A DNA stretch of 64,000 bases from Aldehydirespirator sp965204415 (GTDB taxonomy: Bacteria > Actinomycetota > Acidimicrobiia > Acidimicrobiales > Aldehydirespiratoraceae), in the NCBI GenBank assembly GCA_965204415.1, contig CBDBEL010000001.1:930001-994000 (forward strand). The letters run 5' to 3'. The position numbers and the translations under genes were made by a program. The notes below the pieces were generated by a model that did no database searches, was not told where the DNA came from, and saw only the letters and a program-made list of their open reading frames with translations. This document shows, piece by piece, positions 1 to 6,973 of the stretch (position 1 is the first letter of the stretch; each line of letters starts with the position of its first letter).

Positions 1-879
1 CGCAGCGGCGTGCACCATGGCGCGCAGCGACGACACGTCGTAGCGGGAGCGCACCTCCTCGGGCAGCTGGAGCAGCCGGTTGAACATGGTGGGCACCATG
101 TGCGAGCTGGTCACCCGGTAACGCTCGATGCGTTCCAGCGCCCCCTCCGCGGTCCAGCGGTCCATCAGAACCACGGTGTGGCCCAGATGCAGTGACATCG
201 TCGTCCAGTTGTTGACCGCGGTGTGGTACAGCGGCGCCTGGGTGAGCTGCACGTTGCCGTCGTGGGGCTTGGACCCGAACAGCATCAGCAGCATGCCCGC
301 GGTCGATGCGGCCTCGTCGGGGGGCCGGGGGTCCAGGGCCCGCCGCACTCCCTTGGGCCGCCCGGTGGTGCCGGAGGTGTAGAACATGAACGAGCCGGTA
401 GCCAGGTGCTGGGGGTCGGGCCGCTCACCGCTCTGGCCGGCGATGAGCTCGTCGAAGGGGCGGAACCCCTGCACCGGCCCGCCCACGCAGAACCGGTTGG
501 CATCGGGGGTGACGCAGCCGTCGAGGGCCTTGGTCGCCTGGTCACCGAAGCGCTCGTGCACGATGAACGCCTTGGTCTCGGCGTCGTTGACGATGTAGTT
601 GATCTCGGCACCGACGAAGTGCCAGTTGACGGCGGTCACGTACAGGCCGCTCTGGTAGGCGGCCAGGCACACGGCGAGCTGCTCGAAGCAGTTGGGCAGC
701 ACGGTGGTCACCTGGTCGCCCTTGCGGAGGCCGGCGGCTCGCAGGCCCCGCGACACGCGGTTGGTGAGCGCGGCCAGCTCGGCGAACGTCAGCTGGTTGT
801 GGTCGGGATCGACCACGGCAAGAGAGTCGGGGTCGGCCTCGGCGATGGCCCACAGCCCGACTGCGTCGGTGTCAGCCAT
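1..879 (-). CDS. Acyl-CoA synthetase (AMP-binding), C-terminus outside window
   Basis: Adenylate-forming enzyme that would activate a carboxylic acid to its CoA thioester. The reverse strand reads MADTDAVGLWAIAEADPDSL from an ATG at 879 and stays open to the window edge. The N-terminal AMP-binding domain is visible, including the P-loop-like YTSGTTGRPKG motif encoded near 360-385. About 293 residues are present, so roughly the C-terminal 40% is missing. It is divergent from the enoyl-CoA hydratase at 958 with about 78 bp between starts, which suggests a shared regulatory region and a common fatty-acid or side-chain beta-oxidation role. Substrate cannot be read from the sequence. Confidence 0.88.
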   Translation of the reverse strand, partial: MADTDAVGLWAIAEADPDSLAVVDPDHNQLTFAELAALTNRVSRGLRAAGLRKGDQVTTVLPNCFEQLAVCLAAYQSGLYVTAVNWHFVGAEINYIVNDAETKAFIVHERFGDQATKALDGCVTPDANRFCVGGPVQGFRPFDELIAGQSGERPDPQHLATGSFMFYTSGTTGRPKGVRRALDPRPPDEAASTAGMLLMLFGSKPHDGNVQLTQAPLYHTAVNNWTTMSLHLGHTVVLMDRWTAEGALERIERYRVTSSHMVPTMFNRLLQLPEEVRSRYDVSSLRAMVHAAA

Positions 880-957
880 GACGCCGAACCCTTCGGGGCT
901 GCCGGATCGCGGCCCTCAGCGCATCGGTATTGGTCATGGGAGGTAGTTTGGCGCACT

Positions 958-1788
958 GTGAGCGCGGAACAACCCCTCGACGAGCAGGTTCGGCTCGAGT
1001 TCCGGGGCTCGGTGGCATGGATCACCATCGACCGGCCCGACGCCGCCAACGCGTTGACCCCGCCGTGCCGGGACCGGGTTCGCGACATCCTCAACGGGCT
1101 CAACACCAGCCACCGGGCCCGGGCCGCGGTCCTCACCGGCGCCGGCGACCGGTTCTTCTGCACCGGCGCCGACCTGCGCCACTCCTACAGCGACCCCGAC
1201 CGGTCCGCCGACGTTCCCGAACGGATCGTGGGCGACGCCCGGCGGATGATGCTCGACGGCCAGCACTCGCTGTTCGCGGCGCTGCTCGACTGCGATGTCC
1301 CCGTGATCGCGGCGGTCAACGGCACCGCGGCCGGGATGGGCGCCCACCTGGCCCTTGCCTGCGACCTGGTGATCGCCGGGGACCGGGCCAAGTTCGTGGA
1401 GGTGTTCGCCCGCCGCGGTCTGGTGCCCGATGCGCTGGGAGCCTGGCTGCTGCCCCGGATCATCGGGGTGCGCCGCACCATGGAGCTGTTCCTTCTGGCC
1501 GAGGACCTGCCCGCCGCCGAAGCCAAACAGTTCGGTCTAGTGAACCGGGTGGTACCCCATGACGAGATCCAGGCAGCCGCCGCGGAGTGGGCTGAGCGCC
1601 TGGCCGGCGGCCCCAGCCGGTCGTTCGCGCTGACCAAGTGGCTGGTCAACCGCAGCCTGGACGCCGACCGGGCCACCATGGCCCACGACGAGGCCGTGGC
1701 CGTGGAACTCAACACAGCCACACACGACGCCGCCGAGGGCGTAGCGGCCTTCCAGCAACGTCGCCCCCCCGAATGGAAGGGCTACTAG
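958..1788 (+). CDS. Enoyl-CoA hydratase/isomerase (crotonase family)
   Basis: 276-residue crotonase-fold protein starting at GTG 958 (MSAEQPLDEQVRLEF). The frame is open far upstream, but that part is antisense to the acyl-CoA synthetase and is not crotonase-like. Family signatures are visible: ITIDRPDAANAL near the N-terminus, the first oxyanion-hole segment TGAGDRFFCTGADL, and AVNGTAAGMGAHLALACDLVIA. The family hydrates or isomerises enoyl-CoA esters. Divergent pairing with the acyl-CoA synthetase supports a joint role in acyl-CoA catabolism. It ends 3 bp before the convergent P450 stop at 1792. Confidence 0.92.
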   Translation: MSAEQPLDEQVRLEFRGSVAWITIDRPDAANALTPPCRDRVRDILNGLNTSHRARAAVLTGAGDRFFCTGADLRHSYSDPDRSADVPERIVGDARRMMLDGQHSLFAALLDCDVPVIAAVNGTAAGMGAHLALACDLVIAGDRAKFVEVFARRGLVPDALGAWLLPRIIGVRRTMELFLLAEDLPAAEAKQFGLVNRVVPHDEIQAAAAEWAERLAGGPSRSFALTKWLVNRSLDADRATMAHDEAVAVELNTATHDAAEGVAAFQQRRPPEWKGY

Positions 1789-1791
1789 CGG

Positions 1792-2994
1792 CTACGAGAA
1801 GGCGACGGGGAGGCTGGCCAGGCCCCGGAGGGTGAGTCGCCGCTTCCAGGGCGGGTTGGCGTCGAGGGGCGTCCAGGTGGAGAACCGGTCCAGCAGCGCA
1901 TGCAGCACCACCTGGCCCTCCAGACGGGCCAGGGCCGCGCCGAGGCAGTAGTGGATGCCCGATCCGAACGACAGCATCGGCACCCCGGCCCGCCCGACAT
2001 CGAAGCGATCGGGGTCCTCCACTGCGGCCGGGTCGCGATTCGCTGCGCCCAGCAGCGTCAGCACGCCATGGCCTTGAGGGATTGGGTGGCCGCCGATCTC
2101 GGTCTCGACCCGGACGTAGCGGCCGTCGATCTGCACCGGCGGCTCGAAGCGCAGCACCTCGTCGACCGCGGTGGGTACCAGCGAGCGGTCGGCCCGCAGC
2201 CGGGCCAACTCGTCGGGATGGCGCATCAGGGTGTGGACCATGTTGCCGATGAGGTTCATGGTCGTCTCGAAGCCGGCCGCGTATATGAGCGACACCGTGA
2301 CGGCCACCTCCGGCTGGGTGAGGCGGTCCTCGCCGTCGCTGGCCGCGATCAGCCCCGACAGCAGGTCGTCGGCTGGCTCCGCCCGCCGGCGGTCGATCAG
2401 ATCGTTCAGGTACTCGTTCACCTGTGCTGACGCCGCCTCGGCCCGCTCCACCTCCCCGGGCTGGCGGGTCGGCTCGAGCGTGGCGGCCAGGTCCGACACC
2501 AGCGGCCTCAACCAGTCGCGGTCCGCGACCGGCACCCCGACCAACTCGCTGATCACGTTGGCGGGCAGCGGGAAGGCCAGCGCGTCGATCAGGTCGCACT
2601 CCCCGGACTCGGCCACCGGATCGAGCAGTTCCTCGGTCATGGCCCGGACCGCCGGCCGCATGTGCTCGACCCGGCGGGGGGTGAACGCGCGGCTCACCAG
2701 CGACCGGATCCGGGTGTGGTCCGGCGGGTTGAGGAACAGCAGCGACCGGGGACCGTCGCGCCTTGGCTGGCGGGACGACGCCAGCAGCGACGGCGCCTCC
2801 TCGCCGGGCTCGGGGCTGCCCAGACGCTGGTCGCGCAGCGCGGCCCGGCAGTCCTCGAAGCGGGTCAGGACCCAGAAGTCCGAGAATCCCGTCTTGTGCA
2901 CCGGTGATGTCTCCCGCAGCTCCCGCAGCAGCGGGTACGGATCGGCGATGACCTCGGGATCGGTGACGATCCGGAACAGCAGCTCGTCGCTCAT
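1792..2994 (-). CDS. Cytochrome P450
   Basis: 400-residue soluble bacterial P450. The I-helix oxygen-binding segment reads AAGFETTMNLIG, the K-helix ExxR is EVLR in DEVLRFEPP, and the heme-ligand loop is SFGSGIHYCLG with Cys at about residue 350. It needs ferredoxin and reductase partners, not encoded adjacently. Its ATG overlaps the psuG stop by one base (TGATG), so the two are probably co-translated, an unusual pairing of a nucleoside-salvage enzyme with a monooxygenase. Substrate unknown; sequence class resembles actinobacterial CYP107/CYP105-like enzymes, but this was not tested. Confidence 0.93.
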   Translation of the reverse strand: MSDELLFRIVTDPEVIADPYPLLRELRETSPVHKTGFSDFWVLTRFEDCRAALRDQRLGSPEPGEEAPSLLASSRQPRRDGPRSLLFLNPPDHTRIRSLVSRAFTPRRVEHMRPAVRAMTEELLDPVAESGECDLIDALAFPLPANVISELVGVPVADRDWLRPLVSDLAATLEPTRQPGEVERAEAASAQVNEYLNDLIDRRRAEPADDLLSGLIAASDGEDRLTQPEVAVTVSLIYAAGFETTMNLIGNMVHTLMRHPDELARLRADRSLVPTAVDEVLRFEPPVQIDGRYVRVETEIGGHPIPQGHGVLTLLGAANRDPAAVEDPDRFDVGRAGVPMLSFGSGIHYCLGAALARLEGQVVLHALLDRFSTWTPLDANPPWKRRLTLRGLASLPVAFS

Positions 2995-3929
2995 CAGTCG
3001 GCTCCCTGTCCGGGGCCGGAGTACTGGGCCAGCGCGACCGCGATCTCGGCCGCCACCGCCGCGTTGGACTCGGCCAGCGCGATGTTGGCCGGCACCACCG
3101 CCCCGGCGGTGGACTCGGCCAGGGCAGCCAGGACGGCCGGGGTGATGTCGCCGCCGGACACGCCCTCGCGGCGAGCTGCGCCCTCGGCATCGGCGACCGC
3201 ATCAGCGACCGCTTCCCGGTCGAGCTCGGCATCGGCCGGAATCGGGTTGGCCACCAGGATCCCGGCCGGATGCCCGAGGGCCGCGGCTGCTCGGAACGCC
3301 GCCGCGACCTCGTGGCCGTCGCGCACGGTGCTCGACAGCTCCGGCCCGCCGTCACGCACATAGAAGGCCGGGAAGCGGTCGGTGCGCCAGCCCAGCACGG
3401 CCACGCCGAGGGTCTCGAGCCGCTCGAAGGTGAGCGGCACGTCGAGGAAGGCCTTGACCCCGGACGAGACCACCACCACCCGGTGGCGGGCCATGGCCTC
3501 GAGGTCGGCGCTCACGTCGCCGCTGAGATCGGCGCCCCGGTGGACCCCGCCGATCCCGCCGGTGGCGAAGACCTCGATGCCGGCCGCGGCGGCCAGCGTC
3601 ACCGTGGCCGACACCGTGGTCACCCCCACTTCGAGGCCGCCGGCCACCGCCGGTCCGAGGTCGCGAGCCCCGACCTTGACAGAGCCGCCGAAGAAACGCT
3701 CAGCCTGGGCGAAGTTGGCTCCGACCACCGCCCTGCCGTCGAGCACGCCGCATAGAGCAGGCACCGCGCCGCCGGCCCGCACCGCAGCCTGGACGCGCCG
3801 GAAGCAGTGCCGGTTGGCGGGCTCGGGCAGACCCAACTCCGAGAAGATCGTTGACTCCAGCGCCACGATGGGGGTTCCCGACGCGAGAGCGTCGTCCACC
3901 TCGGACCCGATATGCAGCAACCCGGCCAC
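2994..3929 (-). CDS. psuG: Pseudouridine-5'-phosphate glycosidase
   Basis: 311-residue PsuG-family enzyme, which reversibly cleaves pseudouridine 5'-phosphate to uracil and ribose 5-phosphate. Visible family signatures are ALESTIFSELGLP, GGSVKVGARDL with Lys85, FATGGIGGVHRG, DVSADL (Asp142) and VVVSSGVKAFLDV, whose Lys159 matches the Schiff-base lysine of the family. Length is normal. No pseudouridine kinase (psuK) is adjacent; the downstream coupled gene is a P450. Divergent from the acyl-CoA synthetase at 3966. Confidence 0.92.
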   Translation of the reverse strand: MAGLLHIGSEVDDALASGTPIVALESTIFSELGLPEPANRHCFRRVQAAVRAGGAVPALCGVLDGRAVVGANFAQAERFFGGSVKVGARDLGPAVAGGLEVGVTTVSATVTLAAAAGIEVFATGGIGGVHRGADLSGDVSADLEAMARHRVVVVSSGVKAFLDVPLTFERLETLGVAVLGWRTDRFPAFYVRDGGPELSSTVRDGHEVAAAFRAAAALGHPAGILVANPIPADAELDREAVADAVADAEGAARREGVSGGDITPAVLAALAESTAGAVVPANIALAESNAAVAAEIAVALAQYSGPGQGAD

Positions 3930-3965
3930 GCTGTGATCGTAGGAGCACCACCTAGGATCGCGCCC

Positions 3966-5699
3966 GTGACCGCCGACTCCGGCCCCGATGAGCTGATCGA
4001 GGACTTCAACGCGGCTTGCGCCTCACTGACTGCGCCCGGCGCGCCGTTCGGCTGGACAGTGCGAGAGGTCAACGGCGCGCCGGTGAGGGTGTACGACAAC
4101 GCCATGACGGACATGCGGGCCGTCTGGGCGATGTCGGCAGCCCACGGCGACAAGGACTACCTCGTCTACGGCGGCGAGCGCTACAGCTACGCCGATGCTC
4201 ACACCCGGGTCCGGGCCCTGGCCCACTGCCTGCGCTCCGAACACGGCGCCGGGCCGGGCACCCGGGTGGCGGTGTCGATGCGGAACTATCCCGAGTGGGT
4301 GCTGGCCCACTGGGCGGCCATGTCGGTGGGCGCCGCCGTGGTGGGCATGAACTCCTGGTGGACGCGGCCGGAGATGGAGTTCGCGCTGGCCGACTCCGAT
4401 CCGGTGGTTCTGATCGCCGACGGCGAGCGCCTGGAGACGCTGGGTTCAGCTCGCCGCGACGTGCCGCTCATCGTCGCCCGCCACGAGGGCGAGATCGGAG
4501 AATCGGCCCTGCGGTGGGAGTCCGCCGCCGATCCCTCGACCGCGCCGGACTCCCTCCCGGAGGCGGGAATCGACCCCGACGACGACGCCCTGATCTTCTA
4601 CACGTCGGGCACCACCGGCTTCCCCAAGGGTGCCCGGCTCACCCATCGGGCGGTAGTTCACAACCTGATGAACATGATCTTCATGACCGCCTGCGGCGAT
4701 GCGGCCCGGGCCCGCCGGGCGGCCCGCTCCGGAGGCGGCGGATCGGGCTCCGCCGCGGCTCCGGAGGTGACCGCCCTGCTGCCGGTGCCGCTGTTCCATG
4801 TGACCGGCTGCAACTGCGTGCTGCACACCGTCACCATCGCCGGCGGCCGGCTCGTTCTCATGTACCGCTGGGACGCGGCGGTGGCCCTGAAGCTGATCGA
4901 GCGGGAGGGTGTCACCGTGTTCACCGGCGTGCCCGCCATGTCCCGGGAGCTGCTCCAGCACCCCGACTGGGGACGGACCGACACGTCGTCGCTGCTCTCG
5001 ATGGGCGGCGGCGGCGCAGCCATCCCGACCGACCTGGTCCGCCGGATCGACGACGGACTCTCCCAGGGAAGACCCGGCGTCGGCTACGGCCTGACCGAGA
5101 CCGCCGGCGTCGCCACCGCCATCAGCAACGAGTTCTACCTGGCCAACCCGTCGTCGGTGGGGCCGCTGGTGCCGTGCATGGAGGCCAGGGTCGTCGACGA
5201 GGACGGATCGGTGCTGGACCCGGGCCAGCGGGGGGAGCTGCTGCTGCGAGGACCCAACGTGATGAAGGGCTACCTGAACCGGCCCGACGCTACCGCCGAC
5301 GCCATAGTCGACGGCTGGTTCTCCACCGGCGACGTGGCCGAGATCGACGCCAACGGCTGGATCCACATCAGGGACCGGATCAAGGACATGGTCATCCGCG
5401 GCGGGGAGAACATCCACTGCTCGGAGGTGGAGGCAGCCATCTACGAGCTCGACGAGGTCGCCGAGGTGGCCGTGTTCGGCCTGCCCGACGAGCGCCTCGA
5501 CGAGGAGGTGGCGGCCGCGGTGGTGCTGGTTCCCGGAGCCGAGCTGGACGCGGCAGGGCTGGCCGCGCACCTCGAGGGTCGCCTGGCCCGCTTCAAGCAT
5601 CCCCGACACGTCTGGTTCCTGGACGAGCCCCTGCCCCGCAACGCCAACGGCAAGTTCCTCAAACGAGAGCTGCGCGACCGCTTCGCCCCCGCCTCCTGA
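3966..5699 (+). CDS. Class I adenylate-forming acyl-CoA synthetase
   Basis: 577-residue long- or medium-chain acyl-CoA synthetase. GTG 3966 is chosen because an upstream ATG at 3912 lies inside the divergent psuG gene. Motifs in order: IFYTSGTTGFPKGARLTH (phosphate loop), GYGLTETAG (A5), DGWFSTGD (A7, nucleotide ribose contact), RIKDMVIRGGENIHCSEVE (hinge region) and PRNANGKFLKREL with the C-terminal catalytic lysine. It is similar in type to the enzyme at the left edge. Substrate not predictable; a GC-rich inverted repeat follows its stop. Confidence 0.93.
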   Translation: MTADSGPDELIEDFNAACASLTAPGAPFGWTVREVNGAPVRVYDNAMTDMRAVWAMSAAHGDKDYLVYGGERYSYADAHTRVRALAHCLRSEHGAGPGTRVAVSMRNYPEWVLAHWAAMSVGAAVVGMNSWWTRPEMEFALADSDPVVLIADGERLETLGSARRDVPLIVARHEGEIGESALRWESAADPSTAPDSLPEAGIDPDDDALIFYTSGTTGFPKGARLTHRAVVHNLMNMIFMTACGDAARARRAARSGGGGSGSAAAPEVTALLPVPLFHVTGCNCVLHTVTIAGGRLVLMYRWDAAVALKLIEREGVTVFTGVPAMSRELLQHPDWGRTDTSSLLSMGGGGAAIPTDLVRRIDDGLSQGRPGVGYGLTETAGVATAISNEFYLANPSSVGPLVPCMEARVVDEDGSVLDPGQRGELLLRGPNVMKGYLNRPDATADAIVDGWFSTGDVAEIDANGWIHIRDRIKDMVIRGGENIHCSEVEAAIYELDEVAEVAVFGLPDERLDEEVAAAVVLVPGAELDAAGLAAHLEGRLARFKHPRHVWFLDEPLPRNANGKFLKRELRDRFAPAS

Positions 5700-5705
5700 C
5701 GGCAC

Positions 5706-5727
5706 GCCTCGCGGCGACACGCGAGGC
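5706..5727 (+). terminator. Candidate hairpin terminator after acyl-CoA synthetase
   Basis: An 8-bp perfect inverted repeat (gcctcgcg / cgcgaggc) with a 6-nt loop begins 6 nt after the stop codon. There is no T-tract, so it may be a weak or Rho-assisted end, or a 3' stabilising hairpin. Confidence 0.4.
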
Positions 5728-5735
5728 GGTACACC

Positions 5736-5791
5736 AAGGGCGGGGGCCAATGCTCCAAGAAAGAAGGGCGGGGGCCAATGCTCCAAGAAAG
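5736..5791. repeat. 28-bp perfect tandem duplication
   Basis: Positions 5736-5763 and 5764-5791 are identical 28-mers placed head to tail in the gap before the Abi-like gene. Each copy contains an ATG (the second is the upstream in-frame ATG at 5778), so the duplication could affect the 5' leader or start choice of the next gene. Confidence 0.9.
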
Positions 5792-5870
5792 TCAATACCC
5801 CGGGCGCATGCCACGAGGGCATTGGCGACACCGGGGAATTGGACTGAGGCCAACTATACGCTCGGCCGTC

Positions 5871-6593
5871 GTGGACTTCAACTACCGGGTCGAGCAAGCG
5901 ATATCGACTCCTCGGCTCTCCACTTATCGTGCTCTGACGTCTTCAAAGGAACAGGCCTGGGCGCTGTACCGGTGGAACATCAAGTTGGCCGCAGCCATCG
6001 CTCCCCTTGCCGCAGACCTAGAGGTGACGCTTCGCAACACGATCCATGATCGCCTCACCGATCACTTCGGCCGTGCGGACTGGTGGGCGGCAGCCTCCCT
6101 CCAACTGGACGACATCACTAACGACATGCTCACCCAGGTCGTCAAGAGACACCAGAAGAAGATCGCCAAGGGCACTGTCGGTCACGGCAGAGTCGTCGCC
6201 GACACCACCCTCGGAGTCTGGGTCAATCTCCTGAGCCGGGGTGGACACAGCGCACTCGGCCGCGCCATCGACTACGAGACCAAACTATGGCGCCCGGCGC
6301 TTCGTTTCGGATTCTCGACGGGCACGTTCACGCCATCGGGCCGCGAGCGACGACCGGCTCGAGCCGAAGTCCACCGCCGTGCCGCGCTGTTCCAGCTTCT
6401 ACGAAACCGGGCCGCGCACCACGAACCGATCCTCAATGGCATCCGGCCCTCGGGTGGCAGTGCGCGGATTCCTCTCATCGACGTGTGGGGCCAGACAGTC
6501 GAGTTGCTGGCATGGATGTGTCCCGACCTAGCACGCTGGCATCAGCAGAACGCGGCCTTGCCCTGCATCCTCCGGCAACGCCCACCCGTGTGA
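5871..6593 (+). CDS. Abi-like (Abi_2/AbiD-AbiF type) HEPN protein
   Basis: About 240 residues from GTG 5871 (MDFNYRVEQAISTPRLSTYRAL); an in-frame ATG at 5778 would add 31 poorly structured residues. The segment WALYRWNIKLAAAIAPLAADLEVTLRNTIHDRL and the later LFQLLRNRAAHHEPIL are typical of the Abi_2/HEPN family. RNRAAH matches the R-N-x(3)-H RNase signature of HEPN proteins. Family members include lactococcal AbiD/AbiF abortive-infection proteins and are thought to cleave RNA on phage attack. It stands alone between a metabolic gene and a surface-protein gene, without an obvious partner. Confidence 0.8.
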   Translation: MDFNYRVEQAISTPRLSTYRALTSSKEQAWALYRWNIKLAAAIAPLAADLEVTLRNTIHDRLTDHFGRADWWAAASLQLDDITNDMLTQVVKRHQKKIAKGTVGHGRVVADTTLGVWVNLLSRGGHSALGRAIDYETKLWRPALRFGFSTGTFTPSGRERRPARAEVHRRAALFQLLRNRAAHHEPILNGIRPSGGSARIPLIDVWGQTVELLAWMCPDLARWHQQNAALPCILRQRPPV

Positions 6594-6804
6594 CTCCAAG
6601 CCCCTGCACAGAAGCCCAGACGCGCCCGTTACCCAGAGCACGAGAGCGGGTCGCCTCGCCTGCGATGTCGATTTTCGACACCGTCTGATGTCGGCTCTCA
6701 ACACCGTACGCTGCTGCTCTGCGACACCACCAGATGTCGGTTCTCGGCATCTGCGGGGAGTAGCACGGGTCTATCGATCGCGGCGCTGGGGATGACAGCA
6801 GCCC

Positions 6805-6810
6805 TTGACA
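6805..6810 (+). promoter_or_regulatory. Possible -35 element of the SLH/RCC1 gene
   Basis: A perfect TTGACA lies about 22 nt before the structured leader (6832-6941). No convincing -10 was found at 16-18 nt spacing, so the promoter call is tentative. Confidence 0.3.
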
Positions 6811-6831
6811 TAAGCCATTACGGTATCTCTC

Positions 6832-6941
6832 GCCGTCCGACATGCGGGATTTGCCCAAATCCCTTAAAGCGACTCGGCCAAGTAGGTGGCTGATGCATCG
6901 ACATGGCTCCCTTCGGGCCGAGTCGCAAGGTGTCGGACGGC
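6832..6941 (+). promoter_or_regulatory. Structured 5' leader: candidate three-way-junction RNA
   Basis: Nested perfect inverted repeats define a multibranched fold. P1 pairs 6832-6842 with 6931-6941 (11 bp). P2 is a 7-bp hairpin with a 4-nt loop (6846-6852/6857-6863). P3 pairs 6869-6879 with 6916-6926 (11 bp) and encloses about 36 nt. Junction strands are TGC, TTAAA and AAGG. The 3' end of P1 lies about 20 nt before the ribosome-binding site (GAAGGGGG) and 33 nt before the ATG at 6974. The fold is typical of a cis-regulatory RNA, but it does not match the consensus of the c-di-GMP, c-di-AMP, SAM, cobalamin or fluoride riboswitches as I remember them. Confidence 0.6.
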
Positions 6942-6973
6942 ATTCGATACCAGACCACCCGAAGGGGGCCACC

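Noticed and set aside
4016..6049. 677-codon plus-strand frame across the acyl-CoA synthetase
   Set aside because: A shifted-frame shadow of the synthetase gene, arginine-rich with no domain.
6594..6800. Short repeated GATGTCG..CTC segments, considered as a CRISPR or iteron array
   Set aside because: Only three irregular copies with unequal spacing and sequence; no palindromic repeat-spacer regularity. No CRISPR array was found anywhere in the window.
6832..6941. Assignment of the leader to c-di-GMP (GEMM) or c-di-AMP (ydaO) riboswitches
   Set aside because: The core conserved nucleotides of those classes, as I know them, are not present; left as an unassigned structure.
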